From the NCBI GenBank assembly GCA_965223215.1, contig CBDCVZ010000010.1, forward strand, positions 2,914,001-2,978,000: 64,000 bases of DNA, given 5' to 3'. This stretch comes from JABDMH01 sp965223215 (GTDB lineage Bacteria; Bacteroidota; Bacteroidia; Chitinophagales; Saprospiraceae). Every line of letters starts with the position of its first letter. Position 1 is the first letter of the stretch. Shown here piece by piece: positions 10,115-18,212 of this stretch. A program made the position numbers and the translations under genes. The notes under the pieces are model-generated. The model was not told where the DNA came from and made no database searches. It was given only the letters and a program-made list of their open reading frames with translations.

Positions 10115-11206
10115 TCACTCGATCTTAAGAGCCGTTCTGACCGTTCTTCGATCGCCTGCGACCAAGGTGACAAAATAGGACCCTGATGGCCATTGGGAAG
10201 TATTGAGATGCATCCTGCTCTGCCCAATACGTGTCTTCAACATCTCTCTTCCCCTTGCGTTATAGACCACTAGGTTTTCGAACCGATTCGGGTCAACCAA
10301 GATGTTTAATGAGTTAGTAAATAGGGTTGGAAACACTTGGAGCACCTCTGCTCGATCTTCGTGAATCGCAGTGCTACCCTTAATCGGGTGATTACAGTCC
10401 CACAGTAGCTCACCTTCCATTAGACCGGGAATGGTCGCAGTATCGCAAAGTCCTTGCAAGCCAAAGTCAAAATAATTGCACTCGAACACAAAATGGCCAG
10501 AACAGTCAAAGAACTGACGCCTAATGGTACCACAGGTAGTTCGAAATTCAATGAGTTCCCTACCATTCACATCGTGTCGGTACACGAAATTTCCACTATT
10601 TCCTTCAATACAAACCACTCCACATAGCTCCAGATGAGCGATGAGTGAATCAATGAGCCAATCTTGACATAAAATGCTATCGTTTGAAATCGAGCAATCA
10701 GCGATCATGCATTGCCAGATCGTGTCAACCATGATTAAATCTTCTGGGACGAGACCTACAGAATCAGGGCTGCACATTTCGCCCGCTATCGTTGTCTCAC
10801 AATGCTGCAGGGTATCACCCTCACAAGAATAAACGGTCCAAAATCCGAGATCGGTAAATCCACAATTCCCAGCATTCCACTGAACTGCAATCACAGGCAT
10901 TTCGTTCCAGAGCGCCTCTGAAATGGTCAAGCAAGAGTCACAGTAGTTTCCGACGAGGGATGACATCAGTGACTGCATCCACGGAAAAGTCAAAGGATCG
11001 CCCTCGCAATTGAGTTCAAAAGCGTCGGATGAAGGGAGGTTTTGCATGATCAAGTCACGCTTAGCCCCCTGATTGATTGGTGGAAAATGTTCAAATTTGG
11101 ATACGATCTCCTGAATGCAGGACACATCCTTTAGTGGGCAATGATCTTTACCAGCAACTTGGATTGAACCAAGGCATAGCAGCATGGCCAGTAGATAAAT
11201 TCTCAT
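10115..11206 (-). CDS. Cysteine-rich secreted protein with T9SS type A sorting domain
   Basis: The 363-residue protein has a signal peptide (MRIYLLAMLLCLGSIQVAG). The body (20-285) is rich in cysteine and acidic residues with repeated C-x(n)-C spacing (CIQEI, CDSCLTI, CGFTDLG, CEGDTLQHCETT), suggesting disulfides in an extracellular protein; no family was recognised. The last 75 residues are a type A sorting domain (VFPTLFTNSLNILVD ... SGSYFVTLVAGDRRTV). It is encoded alone, with the metallophosphatase gene diverging 220 bp away. Function unknown; export through T9SS is well supported by the tail. Confidence 0.75.
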   Translation of the reverse strand: MRIYLLAMLLCLGSIQVAGKDHCPLKDVSCIQEIVSKFEHFPPINQGAKRDLIMQNLPSSDAFELNCEGDPLTFPWMQSLMSSLVGNYCDSCLTISEALWNEMPVIAVQWNAGNCGFTDLGFWTVYSCEGDTLQHCETTIAGEMCSPDSVGLVPEDLIMVDTIWQCMIADCSISNDSILCQDWLIDSLIAHLELCGVVCIEGNSGNFVYRHDVNGRELIEFRTTCGTIRRQFFDCSGHFVFECNYFDFGLQGLCDTATIPGLMEGELLWDCNHPIKGSTAIHEDRAEVLQVFPTLFTNSLNILVDPNRFENLVVYNARGREMLKTRIGQSRMHLNTSQWPSGSYFVTLVAGDRRTVRTALKIE

Positions 11207-11428
11207 GACTTGTCTTTTGGTTTTAGCCTCGCGAAAATCACATCTTGGACTACATTAAAAATAAGCCTTCCCGAGATGGAGTGCAATCGTACGGCAACTT
11301 AATGCGTGAGCATCGGTTAAAAATCTCCCTGATAATCAAGCAGTAGTTATTGGACAAACGCATTATTCCTGAATTTATGAGAGGGTGGTCCAGGGATTCA
11401 GTATCTTGAAATTTTCTGAATCTTTCCT

Positions 11429-13000
11429 ATGAAACTGACTGCCCTTTCGATTTTACTACTGCATCCAATATGGGTGTACTCCCAACTAATCTTGATACAA
11501 CCCTATCTGCAAGATGCCCAACCGAATAGCATCAAAATCCTTTGGGAAACAGATGGCGGAGAAGAAAGCATTGTGGAATGGGGGCCGACCCCAGAACTCG
11601 GTCATTCCGCAACTGGAGACTCACGAAGCATGAATTTTAGTAAGCACCAACTTCACGAAGTACAATTGACAGGCTTACAAAGATTTTCAGAATATTATTA
11701 TCGGGTTAAAACGGGAAAGGTAACATCTGATATTTTCCAATTTAAGACCCCACCATTCGCTAGGGATGACGAGTCATTTAATTTGATCGCGATGAGCGAT
11801 ATGCAGTACGACGGTCAAAATCCAGATAAATTCTCAGAAATCATTAACGCTGGTATCATTCCATATATGAACCGGGAGTATGGAGCAAATATTCCGGCCA
11901 ATCTGGCACTGGTAGTCATCCCAGGTGATTTGGTGGAAAACGGAGCCAAATACTACCAGTGGAAAAACCACTTCTTTAATCCGGCAGAAAAATTATTTTC
12001 CCAGGTTCCCGTATACCCAGTGCTGGGCAACCACGAAAGAAATACGCAATTCTATTTCGAGTATTTTGCCCTACCCCAGAATGGTTCTGCTGCTTACGCA
12101 GAACATTGGTGGTACAAAGATTATGGCAACACCCGGATTATCGGTTTAAACTCTAACGAAGGATTTCGAGATATTGCCATGCAAAAAGATTGGCTCCAAG
12201 ACCTGCTGGCAAAAACAGCGACCGAAGATGAGATTGACTTTGTTTTCGCACAGTTACACCATCCTCATAAATCTGAATTGTGGATCCCTGGAGAGGTGGA
12301 TTTTGCTGGTGAAGTAGTCAAATTGCTAGAACAATTTAGTTCAGTAAGCGGCAAACCCAGCATTCATTTTTTTGGACATACTCATGGTTACTCACGAGGT
12401 CAATCGCGGGATCACAAACATCTCTGGATTAATGTCGCATCAGCGGGAGGTGCCATTGACAACTGGGGTGAATTTGAGGGACGTGATTATCCAGAATTTA
12501 GTGTGACCCAAGACGAATATGGTTTTGTCATCGTGGAAGTAGATGGAGATCCCTCTGATCCAAAATTTACGGTAAAGCGAATCAGTCGTGGCAACACCGA
12601 GCAGTTGAGAGATAATCAATTGAGTGATGAGATCACCGTTTGGCGAAAATCAAGAAAGCCGAACATTCCTCACCCAGTCTTTCCCAAAGATGAAACGGTC
12701 GACCCCACCGGGATCATATTGCAGGCCAGCCCATTTAGCAGTAGCCATCAGGGGGCATTCCATGGTGCCACTCACTGGCAGGTATCCAAATCAGACGACT
12801 TTGAAAAATTAGTTTTGGAGCGCTGGAAACAACACGAAAACTGGTACTTCAAGGAGGACCGCCAAAAAGGTGATGATCTCACGGATGAAAAAATCCACCG
12901 TCTCCAGAGCAACTCTACCTACTTCTGGCGAGTGCGCTACCGCGACCAACATCTCAATTGGAGTGACTGGTGCCAGGTAGCCCGCTTTAAAACAAAGTAA
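11429..13000 (+). CDS. Secreted purple-acid-phosphatase-like metallophosphoesterase with fibronectin-type domains
   Basis: This is a 523-residue exported enzyme (signal peptide 1-18). Residues 20-105 are the purple acid phosphatase N-terminal Fn3-like domain (LILIQPYLQDAQPNSIKILW, FSEYYYRVKTG). The metallophosphoesterase core (~115-365) has the ordered metal motifs MSDMQYD, PGDLVENG, LGNHERN, QLHHPHK and FGHTHGYSRG. The C-terminal ~110 residues look like another Fn3 domain (STYFWRVRYRDQHLNWSDW). Family role: hydrolysis of phosphate esters or nucleotides outside the cytoplasm, often under phosphate limitation. The Asp/Asn/His metal ligands are all present. The gene is convergent with the AGE-family gene. 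Confidence 0.85.
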   Translation: MKLTALSILLLHPIWVYSQLILIQPYLQDAQPNSIKILWETDGGEESIVEWGPTPELGHSATGDSRSMNFSKHQLHEVQLTGLQRFSEYYYRVKTGKVTSDIFQFKTPPFARDDESFNLIAMSDMQYDGQNPDKFSEIINAGIIPYMNREYGANIPANLALVVIPGDLVENGAKYYQWKNHFFNPAEKLFSQVPVYPVLGNHERNTQFYFEYFALPQNGSAAYAEHWWYKDYGNTRIIGLNSNEGFRDIAMQKDWLQDLLAKTATEDEIDFVFAQLHHPHKSELWIPGEVDFAGEVVKLLEQFSSVSGKPSIHFFGHTHGYSRGQSRDHKHLWINVASAGGAIDNWGEFEGRDYPEFSVTQDEYGFVIVEVDGDPSDPKFTVKRISRGNTEQLRDNQLSDEITVWRKSRKPNIPHPVFPKDETVDPTGIILQASPFSSSHQGAFHGATHWQVSKSDDFEKLVLERWKQHENWYFKEDRQKGDDLTDEKIHRLQSNSTYFWRVRYRDQHLNWSDWCQVARFKTK

Positions 13001-13025
13001 CGCTCGAAATATTTATTAATCGATG

Positions 13026-13040
13026 CAGGTTTAAGACCTG
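13026..13040. terminator. Possible hairpin terminator between convergent genes
   Basis: CAGGT (13026-13030) pairs with ACCTG (13036-13040) across a TTAAG loop, just past the stop of the phosphatase gene. A similar CAGGT...ACCTG hairpin lies between the convergent pair at 20.73 kb. The stem is short and there is no clear T-tract, so this is weak. Confidence 0.25.
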
Positions 13041-13088
13041 ATCTGTAGATATAATCGTTGACATTGCTCAGTGCATAGTTTACTCACC

Positions 13089-14279
13089 TTATCCAGCTGA
13101 TGGCATCACATTTCCCTGGATGGCTTGTAAAGTCTTCCAGCCTTGGTACAAAAATCTGGGGGTGTGAAAACACCCTTTCCATTTACCACCCTTTAAGGGT
13201 AGGAGAACCTCTCCACGACGATTCAGGTAACCATACCACTCCCCAAACTGAGGATCGGCAAAATGATTCCAAGCGTAGGCGTCTATTCTTCGAAACCAGT
13301 CCCAACATCTGCGATCCCTCGTATAGGCGTATCCCTTGAGCAGCGCCAGGGCAGCCTCTTGATGTACCCACCAAAGCTTTTGATCCCAATCGAGACGCTC
13401 CAGTGGATACCCTTTAACGTCAAGGAAGTAGAAAATGCCTCCGAACTCTTGATCCCAACCGTATTCAACAATGTTTAAAGCAATATTCTTGGCCTTTTCA
13501 ACCAACATTCTATTTTGGTTTCGAACGCCCACTTCCATGGCAAACCACATGGACTCCAGTCCATGACCCGGACAGGTCAATCTTCCAGCAAACGTGTCGC
13601 TGAAACTTCCGTCTGATGATACATTTTCCAAGATGACCCGCAAATCCTTCCGGTAAAAAATCTCCATCACTTCATATAAGGCATAACTCATCGTCGATTC
13701 GACCAGTCTCCGGTCAAGTAAATGTTCGAGCTCGAGGGCGAGGTTGGACAGAATCATGGGCAGAGCGAGGTCCTTCAAAGTCCGGGTACCGGGATAACTC
13801 TTACTGTATCTGCCCTTGGGATTATCGCGTCTGGTCAAAATTTGTTCAAAGGTAGTTCTTGCTATGTCATTATATTTTTCTTGTCCACTAGCCAATCCCA
13901 ATTGACCAAAAGCCATAGCGGCAAAACAATCTGAAAATATATTGTAGGGTTGCACCAGTGGACTGCCATCTGCTGCCAAAGAAAAATACCAATGGCCTTG
14001 CTCATCGCGACCAAATTTTTCTAAGAAATGAGCACCGTGCAGGGCAATATCAAGCCATTTTTGCCTTTGCGATACTCGGTTGTAAAACAAGGCAAAGAAC
14101 CAGACTTGCCGGCACTGCAACCAGACAAACTTGTCGCGATCATAGACGTTACCATGCCGATCCAAACTGGTGAAAAACCCTCCATGCTCGTCGTCGAGAG
14201 AATAAGTCGCCCAAAAAGGCACCACATCATACAAAAGTGCTTCGCGATATTTATCAATATAATGTGGTAAGTCCAGCAA
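13089..14279 (-). CDS. N-acylglucosamine 2-epimerase (AGE) family sugar epimerase/isomerase
   Basis: The 396-residue cytoplasmic protein has the (alpha/alpha)6 barrel signature of the AGE/cellobiose-epimerase family: GGFFTSLDRHGNVYDRDKFV, WLQCRQVWFFALFYN, CPGHGLESMWFAMEVG, LWWVHQEAALALLKGY, and the C-terminal FHTPRFLYQGWKTLQ with the catalytic-type His. Length (~400 aa) is typical. Family members interconvert sugars at C2 (GlcNAc/ManNAc, glucose/mannose units of disaccharides) or isomerise aldoses and ketoses. The exact substrate cannot be read from the sequence. Its place among glycosidase genes suggests processing of released sugars. Confidence 0.85.
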   Translation of the reverse strand: MLDLPHYIDKYREALLYDVVPFWATYSLDDEHGGFFTSLDRHGNVYDRDKFVWLQCRQVWFFALFYNRVSQRQKWLDIALHGAHFLEKFGRDEQGHWYFSLAADGSPLVQPYNIFSDCFAAMAFGQLGLASGQEKYNDIARTTFEQILTRRDNPKGRYSKSYPGTRTLKDLALPMILSNLALELEHLLDRRLVESTMSYALYEVMEIFYRKDLRVILENVSSDGSFSDTFAGRLTCPGHGLESMWFAMEVGVRNQNRMLVEKAKNIALNIVEYGWDQEFGGIFYFLDVKGYPLERLDWDQKLWWVHQEAALALLKGYAYTRDRRCWDWFRRIDAYAWNHFADPQFGEWYGYLNRRGEVLLPLKGGKWKGCFHTPRFLYQGWKTLQAIQGNVMPSAG

Positions 14280-14591
14280 CCTATTCGCTTAGCTGTTTCA
14301 CAAATTATTACATCCACAGGCACTCTATGGTGCGGCAGAATTAGACATCCAAGCAAAGCATCACCGACATCCACATCAATCCTTCTCAAAGCCAGGATTT
14401 AATCGTGATCCAAGTAGAATCAATATTCCTTAGGAATATAATCAAAAGGAAGCATAAATCATGGCAAATTCACGGGTCGGGATAGATTTCACCCCAGACC
14501 AAAATCAACACTTTGATGGTTTATCTCGAGAAATAGCTGGCGAATACTCAAGTAGATCATCCATAAAAACACCTAAATATGATGGATGGAC
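14280..14591. other. 312-bp gap without a supported gene
   Basis: This lies between the start of the AGE-family gene and the 3' end of the metallophosphoesterase gene, both on the minus strand. It should hold the AGE gene promoter, but I found no convincing TTG/TAnnTTTG pair. Confidence 0.35.
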
Positions 14592-15590
14592 CTATTGGTT
14601 TTTAGCCGCAGGCAACACCAGCACCCTAGATTCTTCCCGACCAAACCCAGTGATCTGGATCACCGCTTCATCGACTTTCACTACGGCGTAAGCAGTTTCG
14701 TCGGTGTCGACCATGCCTTTTAAAGTAACAAAATGCTTTCCGTTTTTCTCAGCATAGTTGCCGGCATGATTATGGCCATTGAGGCAGGCTTTCACACAAG
14801 GATATTCTTCGATCAATCCGAGGAGCTCCTGGGCATTCCAAAGATTGTGAACGTTCTCCGGGAAGATGGGAAAATGGGAAAACAAGATTACCTTCTCATT
14901 TCTTCTGGTAGCCCGTGCAAGTGTCTTTTTCAACCAACTCAATTGCCTCCTTCCGATCGCACCATTCCACTTTGGTGTGGTTATTTTTTTATTGAGGTAG
15001 TACGCCTCAGCAAAACGGTAATTCCTGGAATTCGGAGGATGGGCATGAAAACTAATATCATTTCCGTCGAGTACCACGAACCGCCAATCATGCACTTTAA
15101 ATGCATAATATCTCGCGGGTAATCCCATTTTCTTGGGAACCTGCTTCTTCCTTTCGTCCGCGACGGAAAAATCATGATTACCCAGCACATGCAAAGCCGG
15201 GAATCTCAATTGTTGATAAATGGGACTTACCACATCAAAGCTCTCCCAATCTCGATCAATAAAATCGCCCAGATGCATCACATAACGAAGTGGCATTTGG
15301 TTAAAATGAGTTACACAATCACGCAGTTTAGTATCAGATTTATCGTATTTCCGCACGCCAGATCCTGCTACCTTGCAATACTGACAATCTGCAATGACAC
15401 CAAAGGAAAAAGGTGCGACTACGTCTTGCCCAGGTAAGATCAACCGATGGCAACTAAATGTGCTTAGCACCAAAAGGCAAATCGCCAGACCAGGCAACCA
15501 CTCCGAGATCGCAGGTGTGATGCATTCACTTTCAGTGCAATTCGTCTCAAACTTATGACTTGGCGCTGAGTTGAATCTTTTCTCCTTCAT
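14592..15590 (-). CDS. ADPRibase-Mn-like metallophosphoesterase, exported (lipoprotein-like)
   Basis: The 332-residue protein has a hydrophobic segment (about 31-46) ending LSTFSC, which could be a lipobox. The calcineurin-like core shows IADCQY, HLGDFIDRD, LGNHDFS, FSHFPIFPE and NGHNHAGN in order. The region YYAFKVHDWRFVVLDGNDIS closely matches the Mn-dependent ADP-ribose/CDP-alcohol diphosphatase family, and Cys of 'DCQYC' is also typical. The start codon lies inside the 3' end of the upstream GH95 gene (38-bp overlap), indicating one transcript and probable translational coupling. Likely reaction: hydrolysis of a nucleotide or CDP-alcohol diphosphate outside the cytoplasm; substrate inferred only. 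Confidence 0.8.
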   Translation of the reverse strand: MKEKRFNSAPSHKFETNCTESECITPAISEWLPGLAICLLVLSTFSCHRLILPGQDVVAPFSFGVIADCQYCKVAGSGVRKYDKSDTKLRDCVTHFNQMPLRYVMHLGDFIDRDWESFDVVSPIYQQLRFPALHVLGNHDFSVADERKKQVPKKMGLPARYYAFKVHDWRFVVLDGNDISFHAHPPNSRNYRFAEAYYLNKKITTPKWNGAIGRRQLSWLKKTLARATRRNEKVILFSHFPIFPENVHNLWNAQELLGLIEEYPCVKACLNGHNHAGNYAEKNGKHFVTLKGMVDTDETAYAVVKVDEAVIQITGFGREESRVLVLPAAKNQ

Positions 15591-17829
15591 GGGTCGCTAT
15601 TGAAATCACGTCGTCCTGAATCTCGTAGTCGGTCGAGCATTCAAACATTCCATTTTCGAATGGATTTTTTAACAGCAATATGCCTCCTGAAAGCGCTTGT
15701 ACTTCGACCGATATGACCCCATCTTTCTCCTTTCTGGCAGAAACGATGAACGCTCCGCGGGTACACAGTCGCTCAAAACTCACCTCCTGCCAATCTTGCG
15801 GAAGGGCTGGAAACAAGTGAATAATTTGGGTGTGACTCTGAATCAACATTTCCTGGATGGCTGATGCAAAGGCAAAATTACCTTCGAGCGTAAAAGGTCG
15901 ATACGTCATGGTTGAAAATCCCTTCTTGCACTGGTCTCCATTGGCATGAAAGGAGTTCTTTAGGCAAAAACAATTCGCAAAAATACGCAAGGCATCAGCG
16001 GCCTTGTCACCCTCAAAGGCACGTGCATATAAATTCGCCTGCCAACTGTAAGAATATCCCGTCCAATAATCTGGCCCCATTTTCTCCAATTGATTTAAAG
16101 TATTATTGATGGTGGTTTGATCTTGAGCACCATTTGCAAAGTCGATTAAATTCAGGGGATGGAAGGCCATAAGGTGTGAGAAATGACGATGTGATTCGTC
16201 ATAGGGAAATTCAGGCGCAAACATCAATCCGGTGCTGGAATCAATGGCCAATGCAGGCCATTCGGCCAATTGCGAACTCCATCGCTTGACATCGTTGTCT
16301 AACTCCAGTTCTTGTGCCAGTTCAATAGATTTTTCAAGATTCCATCGGATTAAGGCCAAGTCATAATTGGTAGTTTCGGCAAACCAGGCCTCGCGAGAAT
16401 TATTGTAAATCTCAGGGCTTGAACTAATTTTTAATTTGCGCTGTCCATCCTTTATGACGGAAACTTCCTCGAAAAAGGTCGATACATCTCGCAACCAGGG
16501 ATAAGCTTTCTCTGCAAGAAATGCCCGATCCCTGGTAAATTGCCAATGTAGATAAAAATGATGCGACAGCCAGGCCCCCACCGTCTGACCAAATGAATAC
16601 TGGATCCACCCGCCCATGGGTTCCCCTTCGAGGGTAGTAACCCCAGGCACGTTCATGCCACCCGTACCAAAATATTCCCTGGTATATTTCTTAAAAGTGG
16701 AACGATACTTCCAGAGCCAATTTATGAAGCCGCCCTCAAGATCCAAGTGATTGCCCGCATAAGCCGGCCAATAACTCAATTGAGTGTTTAAATCGTGATG
16801 AAAATCGCCTTTCCACGGGGGTAATTTCCCGTGGTCAGCTGTCCATACCGCCTGTAGAGAAATGGGTGGTGCGTCAGGCCGGGCTGCCGCACCAAATTTG
16901 TACATTTCTAAATAATATTGCCTTTGTAGCTCTGCATCCGGAATATGAATCGAAGATTTATTCCAATATTGCTGCCACCAATTTTTATGACCCTGCAGAG
17001 AAAGATCCCAGTCATTTAATTGGACGCGATCTACTATTTCTGAAGCGGTAGGAGTAGCTTGCCATCCCTCGTTTGATGAAGATATCGACCAACAGCCCAC
17101 CAATTTTCCCTCAGCTTCTTGCCAGGTGGTATGGATCTGGTAGGAAAAAGTGCCATAACCCTTTTGCAGATAAGTCAAACTATGATCTCCCTGCCGGATT
17201 TCACCCTGATCATATCCAAGTTGATTTAAATCATTTTTGGATTGGCTGGTGTAGCCTTCTTCATTTGCACGATTGTAAGCCGGCGATTCCATCGTGATCT
17301 CAAGGGGCCCACGCACACCCGTAAATTCATACCAACCCAGTGGCTGGCTCGCGTGGACGAAAGTGCGGAGTCTGGCACCACTATCCCATTCAATGGTACA
17401 AATTGCCGTTTCTAAGCTAAGCGTCACGGATTTAACCTCACCTAAATCTACCATCTCAAATTCCAATGCACCTGCCGGAATTTTTGAGGGCGCTGGTAAT
17501 TCATTGTATGGTACATCAAAAACCTGCTGCACCTTTTCGTATTCATCAGCTTTCCAATGTTCGTATACATCCTGAAAAGTCCATTTGTCAAAATCAATAT
17601 TTTCCATGGGTCGCAGATCCCAGAGGTCGGCTCGATCCAAAGAAAAGCGCAACCTGCCATTCTTCTGCCAAACCAGATTGCCCAACATCCCGTTGCCCAA
17701 GGGGATGGCTTCATCCCAAACGGTGGCTAGTTTATCGAAATTCAGATCTTGACCAGGAAAATTAGATGATTCTCCACCGGTGAGAGTGGACCATACCAGC
17801 AAGAGACAAAAGGGTAAAAGGGTTTTCAT
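15553..17829 (-). CDS. GH95-family (alpha-L-fucosidase-type) glycoside hydrolase
   Basis: The frame opens at 17850, but ATG 17829 directly precedes a signal peptide (MKTLLPFCLLLVWSTLTGG) and leaves room for the promoter-like sequence at 17848-17878. GH95 markers: N-terminal PLGNGMLGNLVW and SLDRADLWDLRP, the active-site segment HHDLNTQLSYWPA, SSSPEIYNN (general acid Glu region) and HRHFSHLMAFHPL. In fucosidases of this family the first active-site position of the H-x-N-x-N motif is Asn; here it reads HDLN, so one Asn is Asp. Subgroups with such changes act on L-galactose or other 6-deoxy-like sugars, so fucose specificity is uncertain. First gene of a two-gene unit with the metallophosphoesterase. 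Confidence 0.82.
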   Translation of the reverse strand: MKTLLPFCLLLVWSTLTGGESSNFPGQDLNFDKLATVWDEAIPLGNGMLGNLVWQKNGRLRFSLDRADLWDLRPMENIDFDKWTFQDVYEHWKADEYEKVQQVFDVPYNELPAPSKIPAGALEFEMVDLGEVKSVTLSLETAICTIEWDSGARLRTFVHASQPLGWYEFTGVRGPLEITMESPAYNRANEEGYTSQSKNDLNQLGYDQGEIRQGDHSLTYLQKGYGTFSYQIHTTWQEAEGKLVGCWSISSSNEGWQATPTASEIVDRVQLNDWDLSLQGHKNWWQQYWNKSSIHIPDAELQRQYYLEMYKFGAAARPDAPPISLQAVWTADHGKLPPWKGDFHHDLNTQLSYWPAYAGNHLDLEGGFINWLWKYRSTFKKYTREYFGTGGMNVPGVTTLEGEPMGGWIQYSFGQTVGAWLSHHFYLHWQFTRDRAFLAEKAYPWLRDVSTFFEEVSVIKDGQRKLKISSSPEIYNNSREAWFAETTNYDLALIRWNLEKSIELAQELELDNDVKRWSSQLAEWPALAIDSSTGLMFAPEFPYDESHRHFSHLMAFHPLNLIDFANGAQDQTTINNTLNQLEKMGPDYWTGYSYSWQANLYARAFEGDKAADALRIFANCFCLKNSFHANGDQCKKGFSTMTYRPFTLEGNFAFASAIQEMLIQSHTQIIHLFPALPQDWQEVSFERLCTRGAFIVSARKEKDGVISVEVQALSGGILLLKNPFENGMFECSTDYEIQDDVISIATHEGEKIQLSAKS

Positions 17830-17847
17830 AATTCGGATTTCAATCAT

Positions 17848-17878
17848 CAAAGCTAATGTAAGGTATTGGGCTCAGCAA
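17848..17878 (-). promoter_or_regulatory. Putative Bacteroidota promoter for the GH95 gene
   Basis: On the minus strand a TTG (17878-17876) is followed after 20 bases by TAGCTTTG (17855-17848). This fits the Bacteroidota -33 TTG / -7 TAnnTTTG pattern and ends about 19 bases before ATG 17829. Chance occurrence is possible. The rest of 17,879-18,212, between the two divergent genes, holds no gene I can support. Confidence 0.4.
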
Positions 17879-18212
17879 ATCCATCCCAGATCACTAGGAT
17901 TATATATTCTTATGCCCATGGTTGTCCTGATCTCTATGCATTATGTCAAATGGTCCTACCAAAAGCTTGGCTGATGGGGAGGACGAGATTAGTTGGAAAA
18001 ACGCGATTAAAAATCTAAATATTTCAACTTTCGAATTGTTTTAATCTTTTGGTACAACAAAGTCAGTGTCACATGTCATCTTAAGATATGTCGGTGATGT
18101 AAATACGACCACAGCCCTATCGATCAAAGAAATGATGAAATACCAGTGTCCAGCACAACACCGAGGTAAGCACAACGTTAAAGTTATATCAGCCAATTCG
18201 TAGACAGCACCG

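Noticed and set aside
9814..10227. Minus-strand 137-aa open frame
   Set aside because: It overlaps the C-terminal part of a well-supported T9SS protein in another frame and has no signal, motif or family-like composition.
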